Positions 27,312-35,825 of a DNA stretch of 64,000 nt are shown here, piece after piece (the stretch's first letter is position 1; every line of letters starts with the position of its first letter). The notes beneath the pieces are model-generated. The model saw only the letters and a list, made by a program, of their open reading frames with translations. It had not been told where the DNA came from and did not search any database. Source of the stretch: Rickettsiaceae bacterium H1. Its GTDB lineage: Bacteria > Pseudomonadota > Alphaproteobacteria > Rickettsiales > Anaplasmataceae. The stretch is taken from assembly GCA_018101195.1 (NCBI GenBank), contig JACDQH010000002.1:1-64000 (forward strand). Direction: 5' to 3'. The translations under genes and the position numbers were made by a program.

Positions 27312-27342
27312 TTGACATTTTATATATCATACTTAGTATAAT
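27312..27342 (+). promoter_or_regulatory. Promoter of surface-like family copy 2
   Basis: TTGACA (27312-27317) and TATAAT (27337-27342) with a 19-base spacer, preceded by the ATTTCATNCTTGA context shared with copies 3 and 4. Confidence 0.5.
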
Positions 27343-27369
27343 ACTATCTATATAAACTTAGAGCATACT

Positions 27370-28324
27370 ATGAATCAAAATTATCGATATGATGCGACAA
27401 ACAGCATATTCCGCAATCCTAAAGTTCAAAAAGCTTTAAAATATTTAATCGATAATGACATTTCAAACGTAGCACAATACTTGTTTGATTCGCTGAATCA
27501 TTATTATAGTTGTTATGACCGGGAAAGTAAAATCATACAAAAAATATTTGAAATTCTGGCTAGGGCTGTTGGAGAAACACTTTATTTTGATCAGATTATT
27601 AGCTCGGCCGCAGTGGTGAAATGCAGTGCTCCTTGTGATAATTCGAATAATTTGCCTATGCATTAATGAGAGTCCATGGGTGTAACTCTATGGTTAGAGA
27701 ATTAAGTTATAGTATGTCTATTTCACAAATAACAAAAAAAATAGTATGGAAAAAAGCCGCTGCTGTTTGCTCAGAAACAAATAGCATTGATTGTATAAAG
27801 AGGATTATATAAATGATCGAATTACAACTTGTCTGCAAGAAATATTTGTGAGATACGGGGTAAAAGGCAATATAACAAATCTCAATTGTGAAACATTATC
27901 AATTCAATCCGAGTTTTGGAAAAACAAGGGTGAAGTTTCAGTTACCCAAGATTATTTTGATACGACTATAATTTCTTCATTGCATGATGTTGTTAGAAAT
28001 GTGCCCAATATCACCGATAGTGTTCTGAATTCATCTGTAAGTTTGGTACTTGAGTTTACATCTGGCAGTACAGAGCGACTGGTTTCATTTAATAATACGG
28101 GTAATGCTTATAGTGGAAGAAACGATAAAGACGATAATGAAAATTTTGGTTTGGGAACTCTTATAGTTCTAGCTTTAAGTAGTGCTGCAATTGGATTTGG
28201 TTGCGGTCTGTTGTTACGTCGCTTATATAGAAAATATATGACAAATCAACCTTCAACTGCAATTGATCACCCTGAAGAAGAAGAATTAAAGACTGAAAGA
28301 GTTACCGAATTTATCGAGTTGTAG
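27370..28324 (+). pseudogene. Eight-cysteine membrane protein, family copy 2, frame-broken
   Basis: Three frames join into one family member. 27370-27666 gives the N-terminal domain (KALKYLIDNDISNVAQYLFD, then KCSAPC). A middle frame from about 27665 to 27812 gives GCNSMVRELS and VCSETNSIDC, aligning with copy 3. The last frame, to 28324, gives YINDRITTCLQE, LNCETLSIQSEFW, the membrane segment and the tail PSTAIDHPEEEE. All eight cysteine positions can be found across the pieces, so the break is recent. Two single-base shifts (about 27660 and 27788) explain it. The last frame could be translated alone as a 177-residue tail fragment. Confidence 0.75.
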
Positions 28325-28453
28325 CATTATTTTGATTATCTTTTATGGAGATATAGAGAAGAAATATGCGTGATGCAACAAATAAGCGGATCGGTATTAC
28401 CCATTACTAGTGATTCGAAATTATAGTTATTGGTTACGGGATAAATTTCAATT
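28325..28453 (+). repeat. Duplicated copy of the 3' end of the MFS gene
   Basis: Bases from the copy 2 stop to about 28453 are close to 30689-30820, the end of the minus-strand MFS transporter gene. Both contain ATCTTTTATGGAGAT, a GATGCAA/ATAAATAAGC stretch, and GATTCGAAATTATAGTTATT. The match breaks off at TTTCAATTA, after which the next promoter region begins. It is a footprint of tandem duplication. Confidence 0.8.
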
Positions 28454-28487
28454 ATTCGATAATAAAAACATCTAACAGATTTCATAC

Positions 28488-28520
28488 TTGATATTCCGTA
28501 TATGCTATATTAAGCATAAT
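28488..28520 (+). promoter_or_regulatory. Promoter of surface-like family copy 3
   Basis: TTGATA (28488-28493) and CATAAT (28515-28520), 21-base spacer, nearly identical to the copy 4 element. The TTG of the -35 box opens a longer reading frame, which is why the start was placed at ATG 28545. Confidence 0.5.
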
Positions 28521-28544
28521 ACTGAGTATTTTTTAAAAGATGTG

Positions 28545-29474
28545 ATGAATGGTAATCGAAATTATGTAACGAAAAGTATTTTTCAAAATAGTAAGCTTCA
28601 AGAAGCCGTAAAGTATTTGATTGATAATCGTGTTTCAAATCCGATAAAATATATATACGACGCTGTAAATATAAATCAATCGTACTCACGGTACACATGT
28701 CACGATTTTAAAAACCCGATTATAAAAAAAATATTGGAAATTTTTGGTACTAAAGTAATGGAAGATTTTAATGATCGAATTTTTCTTAGGATTTTAACAG
28801 TTCGGTGTTCTTACCCTTGTGAAAATATGGAAAATTTACGGTACGCGTTAATGCATCTTGGTTCGGCAAAGGGTTATAATTGTGCTTCAATACCTCTTTA
28901 CGCCAGTGATTCTGAGGTTCTGCAATTACTGTTTGACAAAGCTCTTAATTTTTGTTCGGTAAATGAAGAACATACGCGGGCTTGTCTTCACGGTTACATA
29001 GATGATAAGATTTCAACTTGTCTCCAAGAGATGTTTATAGAGTACGGTAAAGGAAAACTGACAGATGTTGATTGTGAGACGTTATCAATTCAATCTGAGT
29101 TTTGGAAAACTGAGAGCGCGTTTGCGTTTACCCAAGATTATTTTAAAACAACTGTCGTTTCTTCATTGCGCGATGTTGTTAGAAATGTGACCGATAGTGT
29201 TCTGAATTCATCTGTAAATTTGGCGCATGAGTTTACAACTGGTGATACTTGTAGCGGGGGAAACGATAAAGACGATAATGAAAAAAATTTCGGTTTGGGA
29301 ACGGTTGTAGCTCTAGCTGTGAGTACTGCTGCAATTGGATTTGTTTGCGGTTTGTTGTTACGTCGCTTATATGGAAAATATATGGCAAGTCGACCTTCAA
29401 CTGCAATTGATCACCCTGAAGAAGAAGGATTAACGACTGAAAGAGTTACCGAGTTAGAGTTATCGGAGTTATAG
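28545..29474 (+). CDS. Eight-cysteine stalked membrane protein, family copy 3
   Basis: 309 aa, the best partner of copy 1 in its N-terminal domain (YVTKSIFQ, KYLIDN, NPIKYIYDAVNINQ, CHDFKNPIIKKILEIFG) and of copy 2 in its C-terminal half. Cysteines at 52, 88, 92, 113, 137, 147, 159 and 177 match the other copies. Then come a short stalk, a Gly/Ala/Val-rich membrane segment (about 252-278) followed by LLLRRLYGKY, and a tail ending TERVTELELSEL, shared with copies 2 and 4. This looks like a mosaic of copies 1 and 2, suggesting gene conversion. No signal peptide. Function unknown. Confidence 0.8.
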   Translation: MNGNRNYVTKSIFQNSKLQEAVKYLIDNRVSNPIKYIYDAVNINQSYSRYTCHDFKNPIIKKILEIFGTKVMEDFNDRIFLRILTVRCSYPCENMENLRYALMHLGSAKGYNCASIPLYASDSEVLQLLFDKALNFCSVNEEHTRACLHGYIDDKISTCLQEMFIEYGKGKLTDVDCETLSIQSEFWKTESAFAFTQDYFKTTVVSSLRDVVRNVTDSVLNSSVNLAHEFTTGDTCSGGNDKDDNEKNFGLGTVVALAVSTAAIGFVCGLLLRRLYGKYMASRPSTAIDHPEEEGLTTERVTELELSEL

Positions 29475-29530
29475 TATTATTTTTCCTTATCTTTTATGGA
29501 GATATAAATGAATATGCATGATGCAACTTA
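29475..29530 (+). repeat. Short duplicated piece of the MFS gene 3' end
   Basis: After the copy 3 stop the sequence repeats the first ~55 bases of the region after copy 4 (TTATTTTTCNTTATCTTTTA, then GAATATGCATGATGCAA) before switching abruptly to ATTCGATAATAAAAACAT, the upstream region of the next promoter. It is a shorter version of the repeat at 28325-28453. Confidence 0.75.
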
Positions 29531-29563
29531 TTCGATAATAAAAACATTTAACAGATTTCATAC

Positions 29564-29596
29564 TTGATATTTCGTATATGCTATATTAAGTATAAT
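29564..29596 (+). promoter_or_regulatory. Promoter of surface-like family copy 4
   Basis: TTGATA (29564-29569) and TATAAT (29591-29596), 21-base spacer. Around the -10 box lies the inverted repeat ATATTA-AGTA-TAATAT (about 29583-29598), a possible regulator site overlapping the promoter. Confidence 0.5.
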
Positions 29597-29620
29597 ATCG
29601 AGTATTTTTTAAAAGATGTG

Positions 29621-30688
29621 ATGAATAATAATCGAAATTATGTAACGAAAAGTATTTTTCAAAATAGGAATCTTCAAGAAGCCATAAAATATTTGATTGA
29701 TAATAATGTTGAAAAACCAATAGAATATTTGTACGACGCAGTAAAAATACATCGTAATCATGCTAAGTATAAATGTAATGAACCTAATAATCTTATTATA
29801 AAAAAAATATTAGAAATTTTTAACGATGAGACGGGGTTGGATTTTGCTAGCGAAATGCTTACTAATATTTTGAAATTTTATTGCGGTTTACCTTGTAAAA
29901 AGACAAAAAATTTAGGGTATTCGTTAGTCCGTATTGGTTCTGCATTGCGTTATGATTGTCCTGATATTCCTACTGGGACTAATAGTACCGCTCAATTGAA
30001 AAAGTTAATGTTGGAAAAAGCTCTTTATCTTTGTTCGGTAAAAAAAGAAAATATAGGAGCTTGTCTTCACGGTTACATAGATGACAAGATTCTAACTTGT
30101 CTCCAAGACGTGTTTATAGATTATGGTAAAGGAAATCTGACAGATGTTGATTGTGAGATGCTATCGATTCAAACTCAACCTTGGAATGGTACTACAAGTC
30201 AACCTTTTCAAATTAGCGATAAGACATCGTCATCGATTTATAGAGTAGTTACAAATGTAACAAATACCATAGTAAATTCATCTATAAATGTTTTACATAA
30301 TGAATTTTTATCTAACACTTCTGAAGGTAATAATAAATCAAGTTTGATTCCCGCTGTCGGAAGCAATTGTGTTGTTTCTAATGACACTAGAATAGATAAC
30401 CATGAAAATAATCAAAATTTTTCGGCTAAATTGTCTTGTGGTATATGGGTTGGTGGTATTGCTATGGTAGTAGTATTTGGCTTCTCCGCTTTAGTTTACG
30501 TTTTATACGCACATTATAAATCCAAGACTTATGTTTATCCGCTGGCGAGGGAAAGCGCTATTATGAAGAAATTGAGTAAGATCGAGAATAAGCTGATTGA
30601 GCAGAAGCCACCATCAACTACAGTTGATTGCCCTGAAAAAGAATTAAACACTGAAAGAGTTACCGAATTAAAGTTATTGGAGTTATAG
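29621..30688 (+). CDS. Eight-cysteine stalked membrane protein, family copy 4
   Basis: 355 aa, the longest member. Cysteines at 52, 88, 92, 113, 138, 148, 160 and 178 match copies 1 and 3, with ACLHGYIDDK and DVDCEMLSIQ. The stalk (about 185-275) is longer and Asn/Ser-rich with several N-x-S/T sequons; one membrane segment follows (about 282-306), then a longer cytoplasmic-type tail with ALVYVLYAHYKSK and the family end TERVTELKLLEL. It lies back to back with the end of the MFS gene, two bases apart. It is probably the parental position of the array, because the other copies carry copies of its downstream sequence. Function unknown. Confidence 0.8.
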   Translation: MNNNRNYVTKSIFQNRNLQEAIKYLIDNNVEKPIEYLYDAVKIHRNHAKYKCNEPNNLIIKKILEIFNDETGLDFASEMLTNILKFYCGLPCKKTKNLGYSLVRIGSALRYDCPDIPTGTNSTAQLKKLMLEKALYLCSVKKENIGACLHGYIDDKILTCLQDVFIDYGKGNLTDVDCEMLSIQTQPWNGTTSQPFQISDKTSSSIYRVVTNVTNTIVNSSINVLHNEFLSNTSEGNNKSSLIPAVGSNCVVSNDTRIDNHENNQNFSAKLSCGIWVGGIAMVVVFGFSALVYVLYAHYKSKTYVYPLARESAIMKKLSKIENKLIEQKPPSTTVDCPEKELNTERVTELKLLEL

Positions 30689-30690
30689 TA

Positions 30691-31914
30691 TTATTTTTCA
30701 TTATCTTTTATGGAGATGTAAATGAATATGCATGATGCAATAAATAAGCAGATTGGTATTACCAATATACCCATTACTAATGATTCGAAATTATAGTTAT
30801 TGGTTACGGAATGCATTTCAATTACTTCACCGATAACGGTATGGAAGAAATAACCGAAAATCATTATTACCATGTTTGCGCATGCGGTTGTTAATCCGAC
30901 AAATTTTTCAGGAGCTAAAGTGGATGATTTATAAATTACCAATGTTTGGTAAGACGAAAAAATGCCTATGGTAAAAAATATAATTAGTAAAATAGGAGTA
31001 GAATTTATTTGTGCGAATATAAGAATAAAGCTTACGCACATTGTAATTCCCGATAAAATGATTAACCTGTAATAAGCTTGTGTTTTTTCTGCAATAAGCC
31101 CTATTATAGGGGCGCCAAATGCTATCCCTAACAGTATCAAAGAAGGTAAGAAAACAAATAAATAGTCGGCTAAATTAGGATAGGCAACTTTTAGAAAAGT
31201 TGTAGCCCATCCATCGGCAAAACCTTCGATAGGACCAACCATTAATCCGCCTAAACTGGCAATTATCATCCATTTTATATGAGAAAATAATTCTTTGATT
31301 TCTTTAATAGTATTACTGGATTTTTTTTCCATGTTATTAATGCCTGGTAGAGCAAAAAAAGATAATATTGCTAAACCGATACCGGTAATAATTAAAAATT
31401 TTAAAACTGCTGTTAGACCTACTATTTGGGAAGAATAACTGATTAATTGACCTCCGTAAGAAGCTCCAAAGAAACCTATAGTAACTGATATCCCCAATAT
31501 GAAAGGAAATTTGTTACTGGGGAAACCCATACGAATTATTTTAAATGCTCCTAATATTGCGGCGGAAGAAGCAATACCGATTAATACTCTTCCTGTTCCG
31601 GTTAATAGCCATGAATTTGAATATATTAACGGTGTCAGCCCGATAATTACCAGCAATATGCAAGTTGATACGACTAATCTTGGGCCGATTATGTCTAACA
31701 TTATTCCCAGCGGTATATGCATTAAGGTGTAACCAATATAGTATAATCCGGAAAATTGGCCAAATTGGCTGGCACCGATATGAAATTGTTCTTGTAAATA
31801 AGGCATAATAGCATTTGGTAAAACACGAATAACGTACTGATATGCCAAAAAGAGAGAAACGATTAACCAGGCAAACCATACTTTAAATTTGTTTTTGGCA
31901 AATGCTTCGTCCAT
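30691..31914 (-). CDS. Major facilitator superfamily transporter
   Basis: 407 aa with twelve predicted membrane segments. The N-terminal half contains GYTLMHIPLGIMLDIIGPR, matching the MFS loop 2-3 motif, and a TGTGRVLIGIASSAAI segment. The substrate cannot be read from the sequence; Rickettsiales carry several such carriers, including proline/betaine-type ones. The last ~120 bases have been copied into the neighbouring gene array on the opposite strand. Separated by ten bases from brnQ upstream, so probably one operon. Confidence 0.85.
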   Translation of the reverse strand: MDEAFAKNKFKVWFAWLIVSLFLAYQYVIRVLPNAIMPYLQEQFHIGASQFGQFSGLYYIGYTLMHIPLGIMLDIIGPRLVVSTCILLVIIGLTPLIYSNSWLLTGTGRVLIGIASSAAILGAFKIIRMGFPSNKFPFILGISVTIGFFGASYGGQLISYSSQIVGLTAVLKFLIITGIGLAILSFFALPGINNMEKKSSNTIKEIKELFSHIKWMIIASLGGLMVGPIEGFADGWATTFLKVAYPNLADYLFVFLPSLILLGIAFGAPIIGLIAEKTQAYYRLIILSGITMCVSFILIFAQINSTPILLIIFFTIGIFSSYQTLVIYKSSTLAPEKFVGLTTACANMVIMIFGYFFHTVIGEVIEMHSVTNNYNFESLVMGILVIPICLFIASCIFIYISIKDNEK

Positions 31915-31924
31915 TATATAGATA

Positions 31925-33070
31925 TTAAAAGATTAAATTATATATAAGGCTAATTAAACACGCAAAATTAAATGCCCATTTTACAGTTTTGATGTTAAAC
32001 GAGTAATCAATAATATTCGCTATAGTAATTGCAATTAATGCTGGATATAAAAAAAACAAGATTGTTTCGAGCATTTTAGTTAAGCTGTTAAAACCGAATA
32101 ATGCAAAAACAAAGCTTATGATTATTACAAGTATTATGCAGTATTTACGCTTTAATATTTTTAGCTCGTCTGCAAACCAATTTGCTACCAAATTAACTAA
32201 AGCTATTGCCGTTGTTAAGCAAGCGATTAAAATGGTTGCGGCAACAACTGGCCCTGAAAATCTACCGATTGTGTGTCTAGTGATTTCGATTAACATTTGT
32301 TCTCTAGGTATGTTTGATAAAAAATGCGAATATTTTTCTCCTATATAAATAAAGAATGCATATACTGAAAAAAGCAAAAAAAGGCCGATACTAAAAGAAA
32401 TAATACTATTTTTTATTATATTTTCTTCAGTCGATGTTTTTTTAATATGGTCGAAAGCTATTATGCCGAAAAAGATTGCTGCGCAAAGATCCATGGTTTG
32501 ATATCCTTGAATCGCACCGGTAAAAAATGATTGAATATTACCGATATTCTCCTGGTGAAAACTGCTTATTTCGTTTTCATCTAATAAAGCATAGGAAATT
32601 ATTATAGTAATTCCTACTATAAGTATCGGGGTTAACCACTTGCCTAATACTTCTATTACTTTTGTTTTGTACCAAACCGCAATTAGTAATAAGAAACAAA
32701 AAACTAAATCAAACCAAAATAATTCGGTATTTTTTAAAAGTGCTTTAAATCCGCCGAATGAAATTATTATGCAGCGGGGAATTGCCGCAATAGGACCGAT
32801 TAAAGCTAATATAATTATTATTAACGGTAGTGATATGTAATTGCTTAACCCACTGAAAAATTTTGTAACGTTGCCCCGATAGAGAGTGATCGATACTAAA
32901 CCGATAAATGGTAGAATAACTCCCGTTAAAGCAATTCCCAAAATTGATAACGGGTAGTCAGATAATGTTTTGGTACCTATGTAAATGGGGTAGATCAAAT
33001 TTCCCGCACCAAAGAACATGGCAAAAATAGCAAAACCGACAATTAAATGATTTAGTACTTGGGTTGGCAT
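31925..33070 (-). CDS. brnQ: Branched-chain amino acid transporter, BrnQ/LIVCS family
   Basis: 381 aa from Met at 33070 (MPTQVLNHLIVGFAIFAMFF). GAGNLIYP near residue 22 is the LIVCS signature, and the pattern of about twelve membrane segments agrees. BrnQ imports Leu, Ile and Val with sodium or protons, reasonable for a bacterium living on host amino acids. An upstream start at 33115 would add 15 unusual residues and was not chosen. The MFS gene follows directly. Confidence 0.88.
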   Translation of the reverse strand: MPTQVLNHLIVGFAIFAMFFGAGNLIYPIYIGTKTLSDYPLSILGIALTGVILPFIGLVSITLYRGNVTKFFSGLSNYISLPLIIIILALIGPIAAIPRCIIISFGGFKALLKNTELFWFDLVFCFLLLIAVWYKTKVIEVLGKWLTPILIVGITIIISYALLDENEISSFHQENIGNIQSFFTGAIQGYQTMDLCAAIFFGIIAFDHIKKTSTEENIIKNSIISFSIGLFLLFSVYAFFIYIGEKYSHFLSNIPREQMLIEITRHTIGRFSGPVVAATILIACLTTAIALVNLVANWFADELKILKRKYCIILVIIISFVFALFGFNSLTKMLETILFFLYPALIAITIANIIDYSFNIKTVKWAFNFACLISLIYNLIF

Positions 33071-33150
33071 AAATAATAAAACCAAAAGCTTACACTTATA
33101 ACTGGCTAAGCTCAAGAAGTAGAAAAAACTACTTAGTTCTTATGACCTTA

Positions 33151-34245
33151 CTATTTCTGTATTTTTTCTTGAACTAAAGCTTCGACAAGAGCTAGGTTTT
33201 GTTTTGTAACATTTTCATCTAATTTTCTATTAATGTTAAAAATAAAAGAAATAAAGGAACTAAACATTATCGATACAAAAGTTAATGTAAGATAAGCAAG
33301 AGTGTTAATTATATTTTGTCGATATAAAACAGGTACTGTAATTTTACCTGTAATAGAAAGAATACTTGTCATGAAAAATAAGGTCATCATTAAAGGCAGA
33401 TTACTTTTTGTTATTTCATCGTGATTTTCGCTTGGTAATTTGCTTTTTAGTTGTTCATTATCTTTTTCGACTAATTTTAATGTGGAAAATCGATCATAAG
33501 TAGAATATGTTATGATCGATAAATCAAAAATTCTTAGTCCAACCATAATGCCGATAAATATAGTCATATTTATTTTTGATGCACTGTATAGAAAATTTAA
33601 TATGATTTCCGAAGCTCGTGTTATCGTATCGGCAAGGAAATTTACCCCTAATTCTATTCTATTTCTTGCTGTAAAAGATAAATTCCCGTCTTTATTAACC
33701 ACTGCTTGTTCTGTCGCACTATTTGTTACTGATTGTACTTTTTGATTATTTGACCGTTTCAGTTTACGATCTTGAATTCTGTTATAAGTAAAAAGAGTGG
33801 TAACGGCAGTACTTAATGCATAAGCAGTTAGTATCATGAAGAGATAAGGTATGTTTCCTATTTTTTGATTCTTATAGAAAAATGGGGCGATAACATTAAA
33901 ACTTACCGAGATAATTTGCAATAGTATTACAATACTCATAGTTTTTTTAACGTGATATCCTGTTTGTTTTTTTGTGGTTGTTTCTTGCTTGTTTTTCGTT
34001 AATGAATCGAGCGTGTTACTAATCTGGATAGAACTATTTGTCGAGTGAAGCCTACCGTAAATACTTCTGCTGGTTAGAAAAGATAACGATAGATGAGTAA
34101 TAAGTATTGCTGGTAAGAAGAGAAAATTTTTTATTTTTTCTCTACCGTAGAGAAAATTTAGTGTTAGTACTAAAGTGCTTAATGAAACAGAAAGAAAAAA
34201 AAAGAAAATTTCTCGAATCAAATTTTTGTGTTTTTTTATCATCAT
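33151..34245 (-). CDS. Unknown multi-pass membrane protein
   Basis: 364 aa, not recognised. It has two similar halves: four hydrophobic segments near 10-32, 40-60, 104-124 and 132-155, a polar Lys/Asn/Gln-rich linker (about 160-195), then further segments near 213-236, 286-304 and 312-334, and a charged C-terminal tail. It has no motif of a known transporter. It stands alone; upstream on the minus strand a TGATATAATG sequence could be a -10 box. Confidence 0.7.
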   Translation of the reverse strand: MMIKKHKNLIREIFFFFLSVSLSTLVLTLNFLYGREKIKNFLFLPAILITHLSLSFLTSRSIYGRLHSTNSSIQISNTLDSLTKNKQETTTKKQTGYHVKKTMSIVILLQIISVSFNVIAPFFYKNQKIGNIPYLFMILTAYALSTAVTTLFTYNRIQDRKLKRSNNQKVQSVTNSATEQAVVNKDGNLSFTARNRIELGVNFLADTITRASEIILNFLYSASKINMTIFIGIMVGLRIFDLSIITYSTYDRFSTLKLVEKDNEQLKSKLPSENHDEITKSNLPLMMTLFFMTSILSITGKITVPVLYRQNIINTLAYLTLTFVSIMFSSFISFIFNINRKLDENVTKQNLALVEALVQEKIQK

Positions 34246-34338
34246 TACTTTCCTACCCTGTATATTATTTTTAATAAAATTTACTTTTACTAAATGACAT
34301 TATATCATATATTTTATAGGTTTTATCTTATTGATTTT

Positions 34339-35448
34339 TTATTTGCTTTCGTAAATCCATCCTCCGCCTAGAACTCGAGAATCTTGATAAAAAACACAAG
34401 CTTGACCTGGAGCAACACCATATTGCTCTTTTTGTAATTGCAATTTTATTTCGTCTTTATCGTAAGATATTATACGAGCTTTAGCTTTTTTCGTTCTATA
34501 CCGCAATTTTACTTCTATATTTGCATTTTTGCTGAAATTGGATTTATCAATAAGATTTACTTCACGAACGTATACGATATTTTTTGCTAAAGCTTGTTTA
34601 GGTCCAACGATTACATCATTACTCTCAGGCTTGATTTTTATAACATATAACGGTTCTGCCGAAGAGATTTTCAAACCTTTTCTCTGACCGATGGTATAAT
34701 TGATTATACCCTTGTGTTCTCCTAATACTTTACCGTTTACATGTATAATTTTTCCTGTTTTCAAGGAATTGGGGCGAAGTTTTTTTACCAAATTAGAGTA
34801 CGAACCTTCTTGGACAAAGCATATATCTTGACTATCAGGTTTAGTTGCTATTTCGATTCCCAATGATACTGCGATTTTTCTTGTTTGTTCTTTTGTTATT
34901 TCTCCTAAAGGAAAGCGTAAGAATTCTAATTGTTCTTTAGTGGTAGCAAAAAGAAAATAACTTTGGTCTTTGTTCAAATCTTTTGCAGTGTGCATTTCGA
35001 TTTTATTTTTTATTATCACTCTACGAACATAATGGCCGGTTACCAGTGCATTTGCTTGGAGATTGCGTGCTACTTTTAATAAATCTTCGAATTTCACTGT
35101 TTGATTACAACGTACGCACGGGATCGGAGTTTCTCCTTTTAAATAGGTATCGACAAAATCGTTGATTACTTTTTGCTTAAATAGGCTTTCATAGTTTAGT
35201 ACGTAATGAGGAAAGTTAAATTTTTCTGCTATCGATTTTGCATCGTATATGTCTTGTCCTGAACAGCAAGATCCTTTTTTTACTTTTGTATTTCCATTAT
35301 ATAGTTGAAGAGTCACGCCGATTACTTGATAGCCCAGCTTACTTAAACATGCAGCAACAGTCGAGCTATCTATTCCTCCCGACATTGCCACTACCACTCT
35401 TGTTTCTTCAGGTTGTTTATCGGGGATTATAGGATCTATTTGCAGCAC
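34339..35448 (-). CDS. mnmA: tRNA-specific 2-thiouridylase MnmA
   Basis: MnmA (369 aa, normal length) thiolates U34 of tRNA-Lys, -Glu and -Gln. The PP-loop is VVVAMSGGIDSSTVAA; the first catalytic Cys is in PCVRCNQ and the second in DSQDICFV; VTGHYVRR is also conserved. The C-terminal barrel ends VLGGGWIYES. The enzyme relies on a sulfur relay from IscS. The upstream gene grxD ends 48 bases away on the same strand. Confidence 0.97.
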   Translation of the reverse strand: MLQIDPIIPDKQPEETRVVVAMSGGIDSSTVAACLSKLGYQVIGVTLQLYNGNTKVKKGSCCSGQDIYDAKSIAEKFNFPHYVLNYESLFKQKVINDFVDTYLKGETPIPCVRCNQTVKFEDLLKVARNLQANALVTGHYVRRVIIKNKIEMHTAKDLNKDQSYFLFATTKEQLEFLRFPLGEITKEQTRKIAVSLGIEIATKPDSQDICFVQEGSYSNLVKKLRPNSLKTGKIIHVNGKVLGEHKGIINYTIGQRKGLKISSAEPLYVIKIKPESNDVIVGPKQALAKNIVYVREVNLIDKSNFSKNANIEVKLRYRTKKAKARIISYDKDEIKLQLQKEQYGVAPGQACVFYQDSRVLGGGWIYESK

Positions 35449-35496
35449 TTAAAGCCATTTTTTTTTATTTTGTTTAGATAGGGAATTTTACTTCAA

Positions 35497-35820
35497 TTAA
35501 TACTGTTCGGGAACAGTATAAAGTAATTTTTCTAATTCTCCATCAGAGTATAACTCTTGAACAATGTCTGCTCCTCCTATAAATTTTCCGTTTATATATA
35601 ATTGCGGAATTGTCAACCAGTTTGAATAATCTTTAATTCCTTGTCTAAATTTTTCCTTTTGTAAAACGTCTATATCTTTGAAGGTTATTTTCATTTTTTG
35701 CAGGATATTAACTACTGTTGCAGAAAAACCGCATAAAGGATTGAATTTACTTCCTTTCATGAATAATACGACTTTATTTTCGTTAATTTCCTTTTTGATT
35801 TCTTTAAATATATCTTCCAT
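35497..35820 (-). CDS. grxD: Monothiol glutaredoxin, Grx4/GrxD type
   Basis: 107 aa. CGFS active site at residues 30-33 (NPLCGFSATV), preceded by VVLFMKGS; the TIPQLYINGKFIGGADI motif binds glutathione. CGFS glutaredoxins carry [2Fe-2S] clusters and pair with BolA proteins. Here the gene lies five bases after an rsmD-bolA fusion gene, so the two partners are co-transcribed. Confidence 0.97.
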   Translation of the reverse strand: MEDIFKEIKKEINENKVVLFMKGSKFNPLCGFSATVVNILQKMKITFKDIDVLQKEKFRQGIKDYSNWLTIPQLYINGKFIGGADIVQELYSDGELEKLLYTVPEQY

Positions 35821-35825
35821 AAAAT

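Noticed and set aside
28488..28544. N-terminal extension of surface-like copy 3 (and the same for copy 4 at 29564)
   Set aside because: The extended start codon is the TTG of the -35 box and the extension covers the promoter; copies 1 and 2 start at the position matching 28545 and 29621.
26000..31000. CRISPR array or insertion sequence as the cause of the repeats
   Set aside because: Repeats are whole genes plus flanks of unequal length; no short regular spacers, no transposase and no terminal inverted repeats.
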